DNA of 64,000 nt. Origin: Methylomarinum sp. Ch1-1. GTDB lineage: Bacteria > Pseudomonadota > Gammaproteobacteria > Methylococcales > Methylomonadaceae. The stretch spans positions 3,808,501 to 3,872,500 of the forward strand of contig NZ_CP157743.1 of the NCBI RefSeq assembly GCF_030717995.2, written 5' to 3'. Each line of letters starts with the position of its first letter. Within the stretch, counting starts at the first letter, position 1. The position numbers and the translations under genes were made by a program. Below are positions 46,541 to 55,183 of this stretch, piece by piece. The notes beneath the pieces are model-generated. The model did not search any database, had not been told where the DNA came from, and was given only the letters and a program-made list of their open reading frames with translations.

Positions 46541-46633
46541 ATGAACATAAGTCTAGAATCACTTATTTTAGTCGTAATTGCTTGCGAGTTAGGCTTGATT
46601 TATGTAAGACTCGGAAAATCAGAAGAGGAATAA
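46541..46633 (+). CDS. Possible small single-pass membrane protein
   Basis: The frame encodes 30 residues: MNISLESLILVVIACELGL, then IYVRLGKSEEE. This is one hydrophobic helix with a charged C-terminus. A GAGG sequence lies 10 bases upstream of the ATG, and a terminator-like hairpin follows at 46671. It is too short for homology. The combination of ribosome binding site, helix and terminator makes it a reasonable small-protein candidate. Confidence 0.4.
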   Translation: MNISLESLILVVIACELGLIYVRLGKSEEE

Positions 46634-46670
46634 ATTAAAAGGCGTCAAGTCTTTGTATTAAAAACTTCAT

Positions 46671-46703
46671 AAATTCGCTTTTCCGTCAGGGAAGAGCGAA
46701 TTT
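46671..46703. terminator. Bidirectional terminator-like hairpin before tadD end
   Basis: AAATTCGC and GCGAATTT form the outer stem, with TTCC/GGAA continuing inward around a short loop, followed by TTTT on the plus strand and preceded by AAA. It could end both the small plus-strand frame at 46541 and the minus-strand tad transcript that stops at 46779. Confidence 0.6.
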
Positions 46704-46778
46704 TCCCGTTTATTTGTTCGCGGCGAGGGCGCCGCTCCTACATGATTCTTAGAATACCAACTCTCTGTTCCATTTATT

Positions 46779-48680
46779 CTATTCCGTAAGTTTTACGCTC
46801 TCTTGCTTATCCTGCGCTATTGGCTTCGCCTTGATCGATACGGCCTTTTTATCGCCCATAGCCATGTTTTCAACTGGACCTGCTTGTGCTGAATCACTGG
46901 TCAACCCCCTCTCCAACTCTTCTTTATCTTGCTTTGCTTCCGTCGCCTGGGATTCTGAATTTTTCGTCGTGGAACTAAACTGAACTATTTCGGGTTTAAT
47001 CAGCGGATTCGGCGCCGAATCAGGAGCGACAGACTCGCTCGTCGAATTTTTCGCTTCAGCTTCATTCACTGGCGCAGCCTGTCGATCATGGTCACGTTCT
47101 ATTATCGGCCTTTCGACCGTTGTTGGCTCCTGATTTTCGGCTTTACTAATCCGGTTCTCTTTTTTATGCGCACTGCTTTTGCCTGTTATGCCGGGAACCG
47201 AAGAACTCTCTTGTTTGCTAACACTATCGCTGTTCAACGCCTCCTCATTGAGCCCATCCGCCGATTTTTCATACTCTGCTTCCGCTATCATTTCATTATT
47301 TATTTTTTTCACCGGGGCCGCCTGCGTCTTTTGTGACTTATTTTCTAAATCACTATCCTTGCCAACGGCATTAGTCGTTGACTCGCCACTCTTTACCGGT
47401 ATGTCCGGGACTGACTGGGCTTGCGCCTGTTTTATCGCTGAAGCAGGTAGAGGCTGGGGTGATTTTGTTACCGGTGAATCATCGCTTTTTTTCTCCGCGG
47501 ATATTTGCTTAGCCCCTACTTCAACCGAGCGCTGACTTACTGTTTCCTTGATTGACGATTGTGTTGTTAGCGTCTTTACCGTGGATTTGACAGGCTTTTT
47601 ATTAGCCGGAAGTTTTTCTTTCTTCAACATTTTTAAAGAAACAACTTCTTTCCTTGCGCTCACCGCCTTGGCTTTGCTTTTACCAGCGCTACGCTTATGA
47701 GCTGTCCCGGTAACAACCTGAACATTCTGCTGTTTAGACAACGAATCGCTGGTGGATGAAATTTGATCGCTATTCTCTTTTAGGCTTTTTTTTAAAGACA
47801 CCAGGGTCTTCAAGTTTTCATGCGCCTTGGGAAAATAAACCGGGGATTCGCTAATCGCCCTTCGCAGGAACTTTTCCGCGGGGCCATATTGCTCATTGAT
47901 CATGCAGAGATAACCGATATTATTCCACGCCTCATAAGGCTTCATGACACGGTTAAACAATGCATAGGCATTGGCAAAGGCGTTATGCTTGATCTCGATC
48001 AAGGCCAGATTGTGAATGGCTCTTTCATACTGATGATCGAACCTCAACGCATAATTGAAAAACTCTTTGGCTTTGGCAAGATTTCCGGAAAGATAATAGG
48101 AATAGCCAAGATTATTCAACAATAGCGGATTATTCGGCTGAACGTTCAAGGCCGCCTGATAATGATAAATTGCCGAAACATAGTCTTTGTCCAAGTCGGC
48201 GATGATGCCTAAACCATTATGGGATCGCCAGTGTGTATCGGTTTTTAGCACCGCCTTGGATAAAAATTGTTTGGCGCTCTCCACCCGGCCATTTTTTAAG
48301 GCATAAAGACCGAGTTTTTCATTAGCCGATTGATTCGAGCTATCGATCGCTAAAATTTGTTTGTAAATTTTAGCCGCTAACTCATGATTTCCGTTACGTC
48401 CATGTATCGCCGCGATTTGCTCCAGCGCATGGACATTTTTGTTATTGAACTGTAAGGCCTTGGCAAAATAAAAACGCGCGACTTCTGTGTTGCCTTCCCT
48501 AAGCGCATTTTCCGCCTTTGCCAATGCCTGTTGTTCGGTCTTGGTTTCCGGGTCCAACAGCGTTAATATATCGCCTGATTTTTTCAAACCGGCTTCGGGA
48601 GGATGACGGACGTTTTGCGTACAACCCGCCATTGCAACGGCAACGATGGCAAACAGGCAAAATTTATTGATGTTTATCAT
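46779..48680 (-). CDS. tadD: TadD-like TPR lipoprotein with long low-complexity tail
   Basis: This 633-residue protein has a lipoprotein signal (MAGC, cysteine at about 19) and then tandem tetratricopeptide repeats (about 50-300, with repeated 'A-x-x-x-Y/F-x-x-A-L-x-x-x-P/N' units). The C-terminal half (about 310-633) is a hydrophilic, Lys/Glu/Ser-rich low-complexity region. TadD is the TPR lipoprotein of Tad pili and is normally about 250-300 residues, so the extension roughly doubles it. The gene follows tadC by 15 bp. Confidence 0.83.
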   Translation of the reverse strand: MININKFCLFAIVAVAMAGCTQNVRHPPEAGLKKSGDILTLLDPETKTEQQALAKAENALREGNTEVARFYFAKALQFNNKNVHALEQIAAIHGRNGNHELAAKIYKQILAIDSSNQSANEKLGLYALKNGRVESAKQFLSKAVLKTDTHWRSHNGLGIIADLDKDYVSAIYHYQAALNVQPNNPLLLNNLGYSYYLSGNLAKAKEFFNYALRFDHQYERAIHNLALIEIKHNAFANAYALFNRVMKPYEAWNNIGYLCMINEQYGPAEKFLRRAISESPVYFPKAHENLKTLVSLKKSLKENSDQISSTSDSLSKQQNVQVVTGTAHKRSAGKSKAKAVSARKEVVSLKMLKKEKLPANKKPVKSTVKTLTTQSSIKETVSQRSVEVGAKQISAEKKSDDSPVTKSPQPLPASAIKQAQAQSVPDIPVKSGESTTNAVGKDSDLENKSQKTQAAPVKKINNEMIAEAEYEKSADGLNEEALNSDSVSKQESSSVPGITGKSSAHKKENRISKAENQEPTTVERPIIERDHDRQAAPVNEAEAKNSTSESVAPDSAPNPLIKPEIVQFSSTTKNSESQATEAKQDKEELERGLTSDSAQAGPVENMAMGDKKAVSIKAKPIAQDKQESVKLTE

Positions 48681-48695
48681 AAGGTCAATTTAAGC

Positions 48696-49667
48696 CTAAA
48701 TCCCCAGGGCTTTGTAGATAGAAATAACGGCCGGCCCGAGAATTACGATAAAAATCCCGGGAAAAAAACAAAACGCCAGCGGAAACAGCATCTTGACCGC
48801 CAGTTTCGCGGCCTCTTCTTCGGCTTTTTGCATCCGCTTATCTCTCAGTTCATCGGCGAAGACCCGCAAGGTATCGCCGATGCTGGTGCCGAAGCGCATG
48901 CTTTGCGACAGGGCGGAAACCAATCCCCGGATATCCTCTACCCCGGTTCTGCTCACCAGGTTTCTCAAGGCCCGCTCTCTATCGACACCGGCGCGCAATT
49001 CGGCATTCACCAGTCCTAACTCATAGCCCATCTCTTCATTGCTCAGCGCCGAATCCCTGGCGACCCTTTGCAAGCCGGCATCCAGCCCCAACCCTGCCTC
49101 GGTGCATACAATCAACTGATCGACCACATCCGGAAAGGAATTGCGAATGATGCGTTGACGGGCATTTACCTTGTTGTCCAGATAAAAGCTGGGGCCGATG
49201 AAACCCAACATGAAACCCGCCGCCACCATCATCAATAGAACATTGCCTTGAATTTTCGGAAAAAAAGAACACACGACAAACACAAGCACCGGCAAAAATA
49301 ATGTCAATAGAATCTTGACGCCGTAGTAATGCGAAAGGCTGTTCTTTTTATGATAACCGGCATGCAACAATCGCTCGCGATCGTAAGACATTTTCTCGCC
49401 GGCTCTGTCCCTGATGACAAAATACCCCCCGAGCTGCTCGGTGGTATTGCGGAAAAAGTGGCCTTCTTGCTGGGTGCCGGTAACGGCATGCAGCCTGGTC
49501 CTGACCGGGTTGTACATGCCAAAGATTAAAAAATAAAAAGCCAACACCAGTGCGAAAACCGACAAGGCGAACAAGCCGATCACCACGTAACGACCGATCA
49601 CCGGGTCGCCGGTGACGCCGATGATGAATTGCGTCAGCTGTTCAAAAAATTGTGTAATTTGCCCCAT
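48696..49667 (-). CDS. tadC: Tad pilus inner-membrane platform protein TadC
   Basis: This 323-residue membrane protein of the type II secretion F family has hydrophobic helices near residues 25-48, 115-150 and 295-320. The T2SF domain (about 160-290) includes FPDVVDQLIVCTEAGLGLDAGLQRVA and MRFGTSIGDTLRVFADELRDKR. It forms the inner-membrane platform with TadB. It lies 8 bp after tadB and 15 bp before tadD. Confidence 0.92.
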   Translation of the reverse strand: MGQITQFFEQLTQFIIGVTGDPVIGRYVVIGLFALSVFALVLAFYFLIFGMYNPVRTRLHAVTGTQQEGHFFRNTTEQLGGYFVIRDRAGEKMSYDRERLLHAGYHKKNSLSHYYGVKILLTLFLPVLVFVVCSFFPKIQGNVLLMMVAAGFMLGFIGPSFYLDNKVNARQRIIRNSFPDVVDQLIVCTEAGLGLDAGLQRVARDSALSNEEMGYELGLVNAELRAGVDRERALRNLVSRTGVEDIRGLVSALSQSMRFGTSIGDTLRVFADELRDKRMQKAEEEAAKLAVKMLFPLAFCFFPGIFIVILGPAVISIYKALGI

Positions 49668-49675
49668 AATCCCGC

Positions 49676-50650
49676 CTAAATATCAAAATTGATCTGTTTC
49701 CTGACCCACAAGGCGCCGATCACCTGCAACACCAGTCCTCCGCCCAAGATAAGGTTCCCCATCTCTGTATCGAATAACGGCTTGACATAATCAGGTGTTC
49801 TTAAGGTAATCACCAGAAACACAAAGAAAGGCAACAGCGACAGCACCCAGGCCGACATTCTCGACTCTGCGGTAATCGTTTTCACGCGTCGTTGAAATCG
49901 GAAACGTTGCCGCAGTATGCCGCTGATTTTGCCGAGCAATTCGGCTAAGTTGCCGCCGGTTTCCCGCTGAATCAGAATGGCGGTGGTCGCCGCCACCAGA
50001 TTGGTGCTCGGCACCCGCATCAACAAATAGTTAAACGCCTGTCTGACATCGCGGCCATAATTGATTTCTTCAAAGGTAATGCCGAATTCATGTGCGATAG
50101 GCTCTTCCATTTCCTCTGCGATATAATGCATCGCTTCATTGAAGGGATAACCGGCCCGCAAGGCCCGGGTCATCATGTCCAACGCCTCCGGCAACTGTTC
50201 TTCGAACAAATCCAAGCGTTTTTTGCGATCGCTTTTTAACTTCATATAGGGCACGAAGCCGGCGAATAAACCCGCCAGCGGAGCGGCAATGATATTGGTT
50301 GTAAAAATCCAGGTAATGATCCCGACGATAATCGCCAACCCAATCATCGCGAGTATCACCCGATAAGCGGGATAGGTTTTACCCGCCTGCTCCAACAAAT
50401 CCTGAACCCGATCCGTTCCCGGCAGGCTCTCCAGTATGCGTTCCAGCGTCGATAATTCGCGTAAATATTTTTTCCGAACCAGCGAATACTCTCCAGCCCG
50501 CCCCGCCTCGGTCATATTCTTCAGGCGCCTTTTAATCAAGCGACTTTCGACGGAGCGCGTGCCAAACGAGGGCACTAAAATAAGCTGCGACAATAAGAAC
50601 ACCGCGCCGGCAATCAGCAGCAAGAAGATAATTAACGTCTTTTGATCCAT
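49676..50650 (-). CDS. tadB: Tad pilus inner-membrane platform protein TadB
   Basis: This 324-residue membrane protein has one N-terminal helix (about 5-27), a pair of helices (about 100-135) and two C-terminal helices, with a T2SF domain (about 150-275) that contains LPEALDMMTRALRAGYPFNEAMHYIAEE and TAILIQRETGGNLAELL. This is the classic TadB layout. It sits 11 bp after tadA. Confidence 0.93.
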   Translation of the reverse strand: MDQKTLIIFLLLIAGAVFLLSQLILVPSFGTRSVESRLIKRRLKNMTEAGRAGEYSLVRKKYLRELSTLERILESLPGTDRVQDLLEQAGKTYPAYRVILAMIGLAIIVGIITWIFTTNIIAAPLAGLFAGFVPYMKLKSDRKKRLDLFEEQLPEALDMMTRALRAGYPFNEAMHYIAEEMEEPIAHEFGITFEEINYGRDVRQAFNYLLMRVPSTNLVAATTAILIQRETGGNLAELLGKISGILRQRFRFQRRVKTITAESRMSAWVLSLLPFFVFLVITLRTPDYVKPLFDTEMGNLILGGGLVLQVIGALWVRKQINFDI

Positions 50651-50661
50651 AATTTTTTGCC

Positions 50662-52068
50662 TTAAATAGTCTGCATACTCTGATCGCTATAAACGTCCAT
50701 GCTGACATTCATGCCGCGTTTTTTCATCCGCTCATGGAATCTCGGCACTATACCGGTAGAAATAAAATTACCGAGGACATTGCCATGTTCATCGAGTCCC
50801 GTGCGTTCAAATCTGAATATTTCCGACATCGTGATGATGTCCCCTTCCATGCTGTTGATTTCGCTGACACTGACGACTCGCCGCTTGCCGTCTTCCATGC
50901 GCTCCAACTGAATCACCACATTGATGGCCGATGAAATTTGCGAGCGGATGGTCTTGACCGGTAAGTCGAAGCCCGCCATCGTCACCATATTCTCCACCCG
51001 CGCCAGCGCATCCCGAGGCGAGTTGGCGTGCACCGTCGTCAACGAACCATCATGCCCGGTATTCATCGCCTGCAGCATATCGAACGATTCCTCGCCCCTG
51101 ACCTCGCCGAGGATGATTCGGTCCGGCCGCATCCTCAAGGCATTCTTGACCAAGTCGCGCTGATTGACTTCGCCTTTGCCTTCGATATTCGCCGGCCTCG
51201 TTTCCAGACGCACCAGATTGTCCATCCGGAGCTGTAATTCGGCGGAGTCTTCGATCGTCACCACCCGTTCTTTTTTAGGAATGTTGTTTGAAAGCGCGTT
51301 GAGCATGGTCGTCTTACCGGTGCCCGTCCCGCCAGAGACGATAATATTCAGCCTGACTTTCAACATATTGGCGAACACCTCGGCCATCGCCTCGCTCAAA
51401 CTGCCGATCGCCACCATGTCTTCTAATTGCATTTTATCCTGGGTAAAACGACGAATGGATAATGAGGGGCCGTCGATGGCCAACGGCGGAATAATTGCAT
51501 TCACCCTAGAGCCATCCTTCAAGCGCGCATCGACCAACGGCGATGACTCGTCTATTCGGCGCCCGACCTGGGTGACGATTCGGTCGATAATTTTTAATAA
51601 ATGCTCGTCATCTTTAAAGGTAACGGGGGTTTTTTCTAACGTGCCAAAACGTTCTATATATATGGAATTGTGGCCATTGACCAGAATATCGGCTATCGAC
51701 GGTTCATATAACAAGTGTTCCAGCGGCCCTAAGCCGAGAATATCGTTAATGACCTCATTGACAATCAGTTGCCGTCGTTGCGCGGCAATGGGTACCGGCT
51801 CCTCATCGATCAAGCGCCGGGTAATTTCACTGATCTGCTTACGCGCATCCTCGTCAGGCATTTTCACGATCAAAGACAGATCCAATATATCCATTAATCT
51901 GTCATGAATACTTTCCTTAAAATCAAATTCCTTGGCCGTTAACAAATCAAATTTCAAGGACGGCCTGCCTTCCTCCTGCGGTGTTGAAGATTTCTCTGCA
52001 GATTCCTGGGTGGTGGCTATCTGAGCATGTTGTTTGAGATTTTTTTGTATACGACCTTTTAAATTCAC
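50662..52068 (-). CDS. tadA: Tad pilus ATPase TadA/CpaF
   Basis: This 468-residue hexameric secretion ATPase powers Flp pilus assembly. The N-terminal domain (about 40-150) precedes the VirB11-like ATPase core with Walker A SGGTGTGKTTML near 245, the Asp box VVTIEDSAEL near 272, Walker B RPDRIILGEVRGEE near 310 and the His box TGHDGSLTTVHANSPRDAL near 337. All motifs are intact. It is the first gene of the tadA-B-C-D run. About 1.3 kb without a gene lies upstream. Confidence 0.96.
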   Translation of the reverse strand: MNLKGRIQKNLKQHAQIATTQESAEKSSTPQEEGRPSLKFDLLTAKEFDFKESIHDRLMDILDLSLIVKMPDEDARKQISEITRRLIDEEPVPIAAQRRQLIVNEVINDILGLGPLEHLLYEPSIADILVNGHNSIYIERFGTLEKTPVTFKDDEHLLKIIDRIVTQVGRRIDESSPLVDARLKDGSRVNAIIPPLAIDGPSLSIRRFTQDKMQLEDMVAIGSLSEAMAEVFANMLKVRLNIIVSGGTGTGKTTMLNALSNNIPKKERVVTIEDSAELQLRMDNLVRLETRPANIEGKGEVNQRDLVKNALRMRPDRIILGEVRGEESFDMLQAMNTGHDGSLTTVHANSPRDALARVENMVTMAGFDLPVKTIRSQISSAINVVIQLERMEDGKRRVVSVSEINSMEGDIITMSEIFRFERTGLDEHGNVLGNFISTGIVPRFHERMKKRGMNVSMDVYSDQSMQTI

Positions 52069-52436
52069 GATGTTGCTCCATTCAAATTATTAATAACTTC
52101 ATCTTCTCTAAAATCTAGCATCCTCAGGCCATTTATATTTAAGATCAGACAAGCAATTTTAAATCTGGATACATTTAAAAATAAACGAAGCGTTTTAATA
52201 TATTCATTATAGACGTTCATATTATTATCACTTTCTTTTCACCCGTTCCTGTTTCGCTAGGCTTCTCAGGTTCTCAGATTTTTGCTCCTGCATTTTCATC
52301 CACTGTGGCGAATCAAAACAATCGTTCCGGTTCGCCCCCCCCCTAACAAAGCCCGTAGATCACCGCGTTGTTTTATTTCCAAACATCGATGATATGGAGC
52401 CGCAGACTCGTTTAGCAACAAAGCCACTATAAATCC

Positions 52437-52568
52437 GTAATTGCTCGCCCACTTATCGAATGCGTCGGGCATGTAGGGTGGATAAGCCTGAAGGGCGCAT
52501 CCACCAAAGGTGCCGACCCGGTGGATGCGCTCCGCTTATCCACCCTACGAATAGGGATAAGTAGTTAC
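52437..52568. mobile_element. 132-bp palindromic MITE, copy 1
   Basis: Ends are GTAATTGCTCG and the inverse of GTAACTACTTATC. Inside is the palindrome gtagggtggataagc ... gcttatccaccctac. The flanks ATAAATCC (52429-52436) and TTAAATCC (52569-52576) match at seven of eight positions, an aged 8-bp target duplication. Other copies are at 54373-54506 and 61523-61656. Confidence 0.85.
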
Positions 52569-52916
52569 TTAAATCCTTAAGGACTTGCCGTTATACGCAA
52601 GCATATCGCAGGTGGACTGAGCGATAGCGAAACCCAATATTTCCGGCGCGCCTCAATGTGTTGAGGCTTCATTTTATTCAGCCCAAGCTACACAAATTTA
52701 AAACATCCCGCAATTTGTGTAAACGATGGGCCTCAAGGAAGTACACACCTTATAATCAATTTCATGATCTATTGAAGTTTTTCGTCTACGGAGTCGAATT
52801 TCCTTATCTGATTTGTATTTCAGAGTATAGCAATGAAAGCAACATGGCGCTAAAGATTGCTCAATTAAATGAACGTGCGCCGAGACCACCTCCTTCCACC
52901 TATACGAGGTTTTAGG

Positions 52917-53201
52917 CTCATCGTTATACATAAGTCAAAAAACCAATGCGCTTTCTATATTGTCACAGGATTGATTGATAAGATGTATTCCGATCGGCGT
53001 AAAGAGTGAGCGTTCCGTTGGAGATTGATGGGATTGAATGTTTATGGATGTCCTCACAAGCATGCCTGCGCTCTGTGCCGGAATGCTCCTGGGAGTGCAA
53101 AAGCTTGAGCTTTTGCTTAAAAAAGCTCAAGCTTTTTTACTCCGACGTCATTGCGCATGAGGCTCAACGCGATGTCGAGACAAGATGTGTATAACGATGA
53201 G
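52917..53201. mobile_element. 285-bp MITE with IS4-like ends and 9-bp target duplication
   Basis: The 14-bp terminal repeats CTCATCGTTATACA are perfect, and GGTTTTAGG is duplicated on both sides (52908-52916 and 53202-53210). The ends resemble the IS4 copy B ends (CATCCCGTTATACACAAG). Inside is a strong hairpin at 53092-53142 (ggagt...aaaagcttgagctttt...aaaagctcaagctttt...actcc). There is no transposase, so mobilisation in trans by an IS4-type enzyme is the simplest reading. Confidence 0.85.
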
Positions 53202-53368
53202 GGTTTTAGGGGATGGATCGCCTCCCTATTGAATATCGGATAAAATTTCATCGCTTGCACATCCACAATTGCCGCCCAGGTAAATGAAATACGACGGCAG
53301 ATGATTTTTTCAATTTTTAGTGCGAAAACTTCAGTAAAATATGCACTGATAAAAAATAAATAACCGTT

Positions 53369-54376
53369 ATGTCATCACAACAATCCATAGGCCCGGTCAT
53401 GCTTGATATCGAGGGAGTCACTCTCTCTGCGTATGAGCGGGAAAAAATCAGCCATCCCAATACCGGGGCGGTCATCCTGTTTTCGCGCAACTACGAGTCC
53501 CCAGAGCAAGTCACCGAACTGATCAAAGCCATACGCGACAGCCGCGACGGAGACATTTTAATCGCCGTCGACCAGGAAGGCGGTCGGGTGCAGCGCTTTC
53601 AAAACGGTTTCACCCGCCTGCCCGCGGCCCGTCATTATGCCGATAAACCGGAACTGGCCGAGCCGGCCGGCTGGCTAATGGCGATGGAATTATTGGCGGT
53701 GGGCGTGGATTTCAGTTTCGCTCCGGTGCTGGATATCGATTGCGGCATCAGCGAAATCATTGGCGACCGCTCATTTTCGCAGGACAGCCGTTTGGCCGCG
53801 CAATATGCCGGAGACTTCCGCAAAGGCATGCGCAAGGCCGGCATGGCGGCGACCGGCAAACATTTCCCCGGCCATGGCGCCGTCGCGCTGGATTCCCACC
53901 TGGCCTTGCCGATCGATGAACGCGATCTGGCAACGATCCGCGCCAAGGACCTGCTGCCTTTCCGGCAATTGATTGCGGAAGGCCTTGAGGCGGTGATGCC
54001 GGCCCATGTGGTTTATCCGGCTGTCGATGATTTGCCGGCCGGCTTTTCCCACACCTGGATACAGCAAATCTTACGCGATGAATTGCATTTCAACGGCGTC
54101 GTCTTCAGCGATGACCTAAGCATGGAAGGCGCCGCCAGCGTCGGCGATTTTCCGGAGCGCGCCCGCCTGGCCCAACAAGCGGGTTGCGACATGATATTGG
54201 TGTGCAATAATCCGCAAGCGGCCGACCAGGTTCTGGAAAACCTGCCGATTAACAACGATCCGACCCGCAACGCCAGACTGAACAATATGCGCGGCAAGTC
54301 GACAATGAATCGAGAGCAATTACTCGCCTCGCCGCAATGGCGACAAGTTTCCGCCCAAATCAAACAATTTTTGTAA
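53369..54376 (+). CDS. nagZ: Beta-N-acetylhexosaminidase NagZ
   Basis: This 335-residue cytosolic family 3 glycoside hydrolase removes GlcNAc from GlcNAc-anhydroMurNAc muropeptides in peptidoglycan recycling. Motifs are VDQEGGRVQRF near residue 71, KHFPGHGAVALDSHLALP near 168 (the loop carrying the general acid/base His), and the nucleophile aspartate in VVFSDDLSMEGA near 250. The last codon and the stop (ttg taa) come from the terminal repeat of the MITE inserted at 54373. Without it the frame would have run three codons further, so the C-terminus is slightly altered. It links with AmgK and MurU elsewhere in this window. Confidence 0.96.
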   Translation: MSSQQSIGPVMLDIEGVTLSAYEREKISHPNTGAVILFSRNYESPEQVTELIKAIRDSRDGDILIAVDQEGGRVQRFQNGFTRLPAARHYADKPELAEPAGWLMAMELLAVGVDFSFAPVLDIDCGISEIIGDRSFSQDSRLAAQYAGDFRKGMRKAGMAATGKHFPGHGAVALDSHLALPIDERDLATIRAKDLLPFRQLIAEGLEAVMPAHVVYPAVDDLPAGFSHTWIQQILRDELHFNGVVFSDDLSMEGAASVGDFPERARLAQQAGCDMILVCNNPQAADQVLENLPINNDPTRNARLNNMRGKSTMNREQLLASPQWRQVSAQIKQFL

Positions 54377-54506
54377 CTGCTCACCCCCATTCGTAGGGTG
54401 GATAAGCGGAGCGCATCCACCGGGTCGGAATCTTAGGTGGATGCGCCATTCAGGCTTATCCACCCTACATACCCTGCCGCGTTCGATAAGTGGGGCGAGC
54501 AGTTAC
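54373..54506. mobile_element. 134-bp palindromic MITE, copy 2, overlapping the nagZ stop
   Basis: Ends are GTAACTGCTC and GAGCAGTTAC, with the inner gtagggtggataagc palindrome. The perfect 8-bp target duplication CAATTTTT (54365-54372 and 54507-54514) shows an intact insertion. The left target copy is the end of the nagZ coding region, and the element supplies the nagZ stop codon. Confidence 0.92.
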
Positions 54507-54516
54507 CAATTTTTAA

Positions 54517-54602
54517 ATGTCTAAGCGCCTAGAAAAAAATCAGACGGTCTTAGGAGCTTCGTCATTCCGGCATGGATTGCCGGAATCCAGTTATCATGGA
54601 TG
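54517..54602. repeat. REP-like element 'cattccggcatggattgccg'
   Basis: An element of about 85 bp whose core palindrome is ttccggcatgg...ccggaa, followed by 'tccagttatcatgga'. Other copies are near 27747-27830, 29877-29962 and 31540-31612, each in a different intergenic region. It lies in the nagZ-hpt gap. Confidence 0.82.
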
Positions 54603-54637
54603 ACGGCTTATACAACTGAACTTATTACCAATCACTT

Positions 54638-55183
54638 ATGCTTAACGAAATCAAACAAGTACAACAAACCGCCTTGCTATTGCACAGCGAAGAGGAAGTG
54701 GAACAAGCCATCGACAACATGGCGACGGAGATCAATACGATGCTCGGCGATCGCAATCCGGTGTTGCTTTGCGCGATGAACGGCGGCCTGGTCACCACCG
54801 GCAAGCTGTTGACTCGGCTAAATTTTCCGTTGACCGTCGATGCGATCAACGCCAGTCGCTACCGAGACGAAATCAGAGGCGGCGAAATCAAATGGTTGTT
54901 AAAACCGGCCACGCCATTAAAAGACCGCACGGTGCTGATTGTCGACGACATCCTCGATGAAGGCTACACGATGGAGGCATTGTTCGAATTTTGTCAGCAA
55001 CAAGGCGCTAGCTCGATATACACCGCGGTGCTGATCGACAAGAAATTGGAACAAGCAAAGCCGATTAGCGCCGATTTTGTCGGCCTGGAAGTCGAAGACC
55101 ATTATCTATTCGGCTACGGCATGGATTACAAGGGTTATCTCAGAAATGCGGCGGGCATTTACGCCTGCAAGGAGTCCTCATGA
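54638..55183 (+). CDS. hpt: Hypoxanthine/guanine phosphoribosyltransferase
   Basis: This 181-residue type I phosphoribosyltransferase converts hypoxanthine (and probably guanine) with PRPP to the nucleotide. The PRPP loop VLIVDDILDEGYTMEA is at about residues 98-113, and the purine-binding region near DFVGLEVEDHYLFGYGMDY matches HGPRTases. Its stop overlaps the next gene start (ATGA). The next enzyme releases hypoxanthine from methylthioinosine, so the pair is functionally coupled. Confidence 0.9.
   Translation: MLNEIKQVQQTALLLHSEEEVEQAIDNMATEINTMLGDRNPVLLCAMNGGLVTTGKLLTRLNFPLTVDAINASRYRDEIRGGEIKWLLKPATPLKDRTVLIVDDILDEGYTMEALFEFCQQQGASSIYTAVLIDKKLEQAKPISADFVGLEVEDHYLFGYGMDYKGYLRNAAGIYACKESS

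Larger units (their letters stand above)
46361..46778. other. Intergenic stretch with one small frame and a terminator
   Basis: It separates the last IS4 element from tadD. It contains a possible 30-residue membrane peptide (46541-46633), a terminator-like hairpin (46671-46703) and a REP-like 'cgcggcgagggcgccgctcc' motif near 46720-46740. Confidence 0.6.
52069..53368. other. Intergenic stretch occupied by three kinds of MITE-like elements
   Basis: No gene is supported between tadA and nagZ. The stretch holds a 132-bp MITE (52437-52568), an older copy of the 147-bp MITE type (about 52585-52730), and a 285-bp MITE (52917-53201). The bases next to tadA and nagZ are unique and should contain their promoters. 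Confidence 0.75.
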
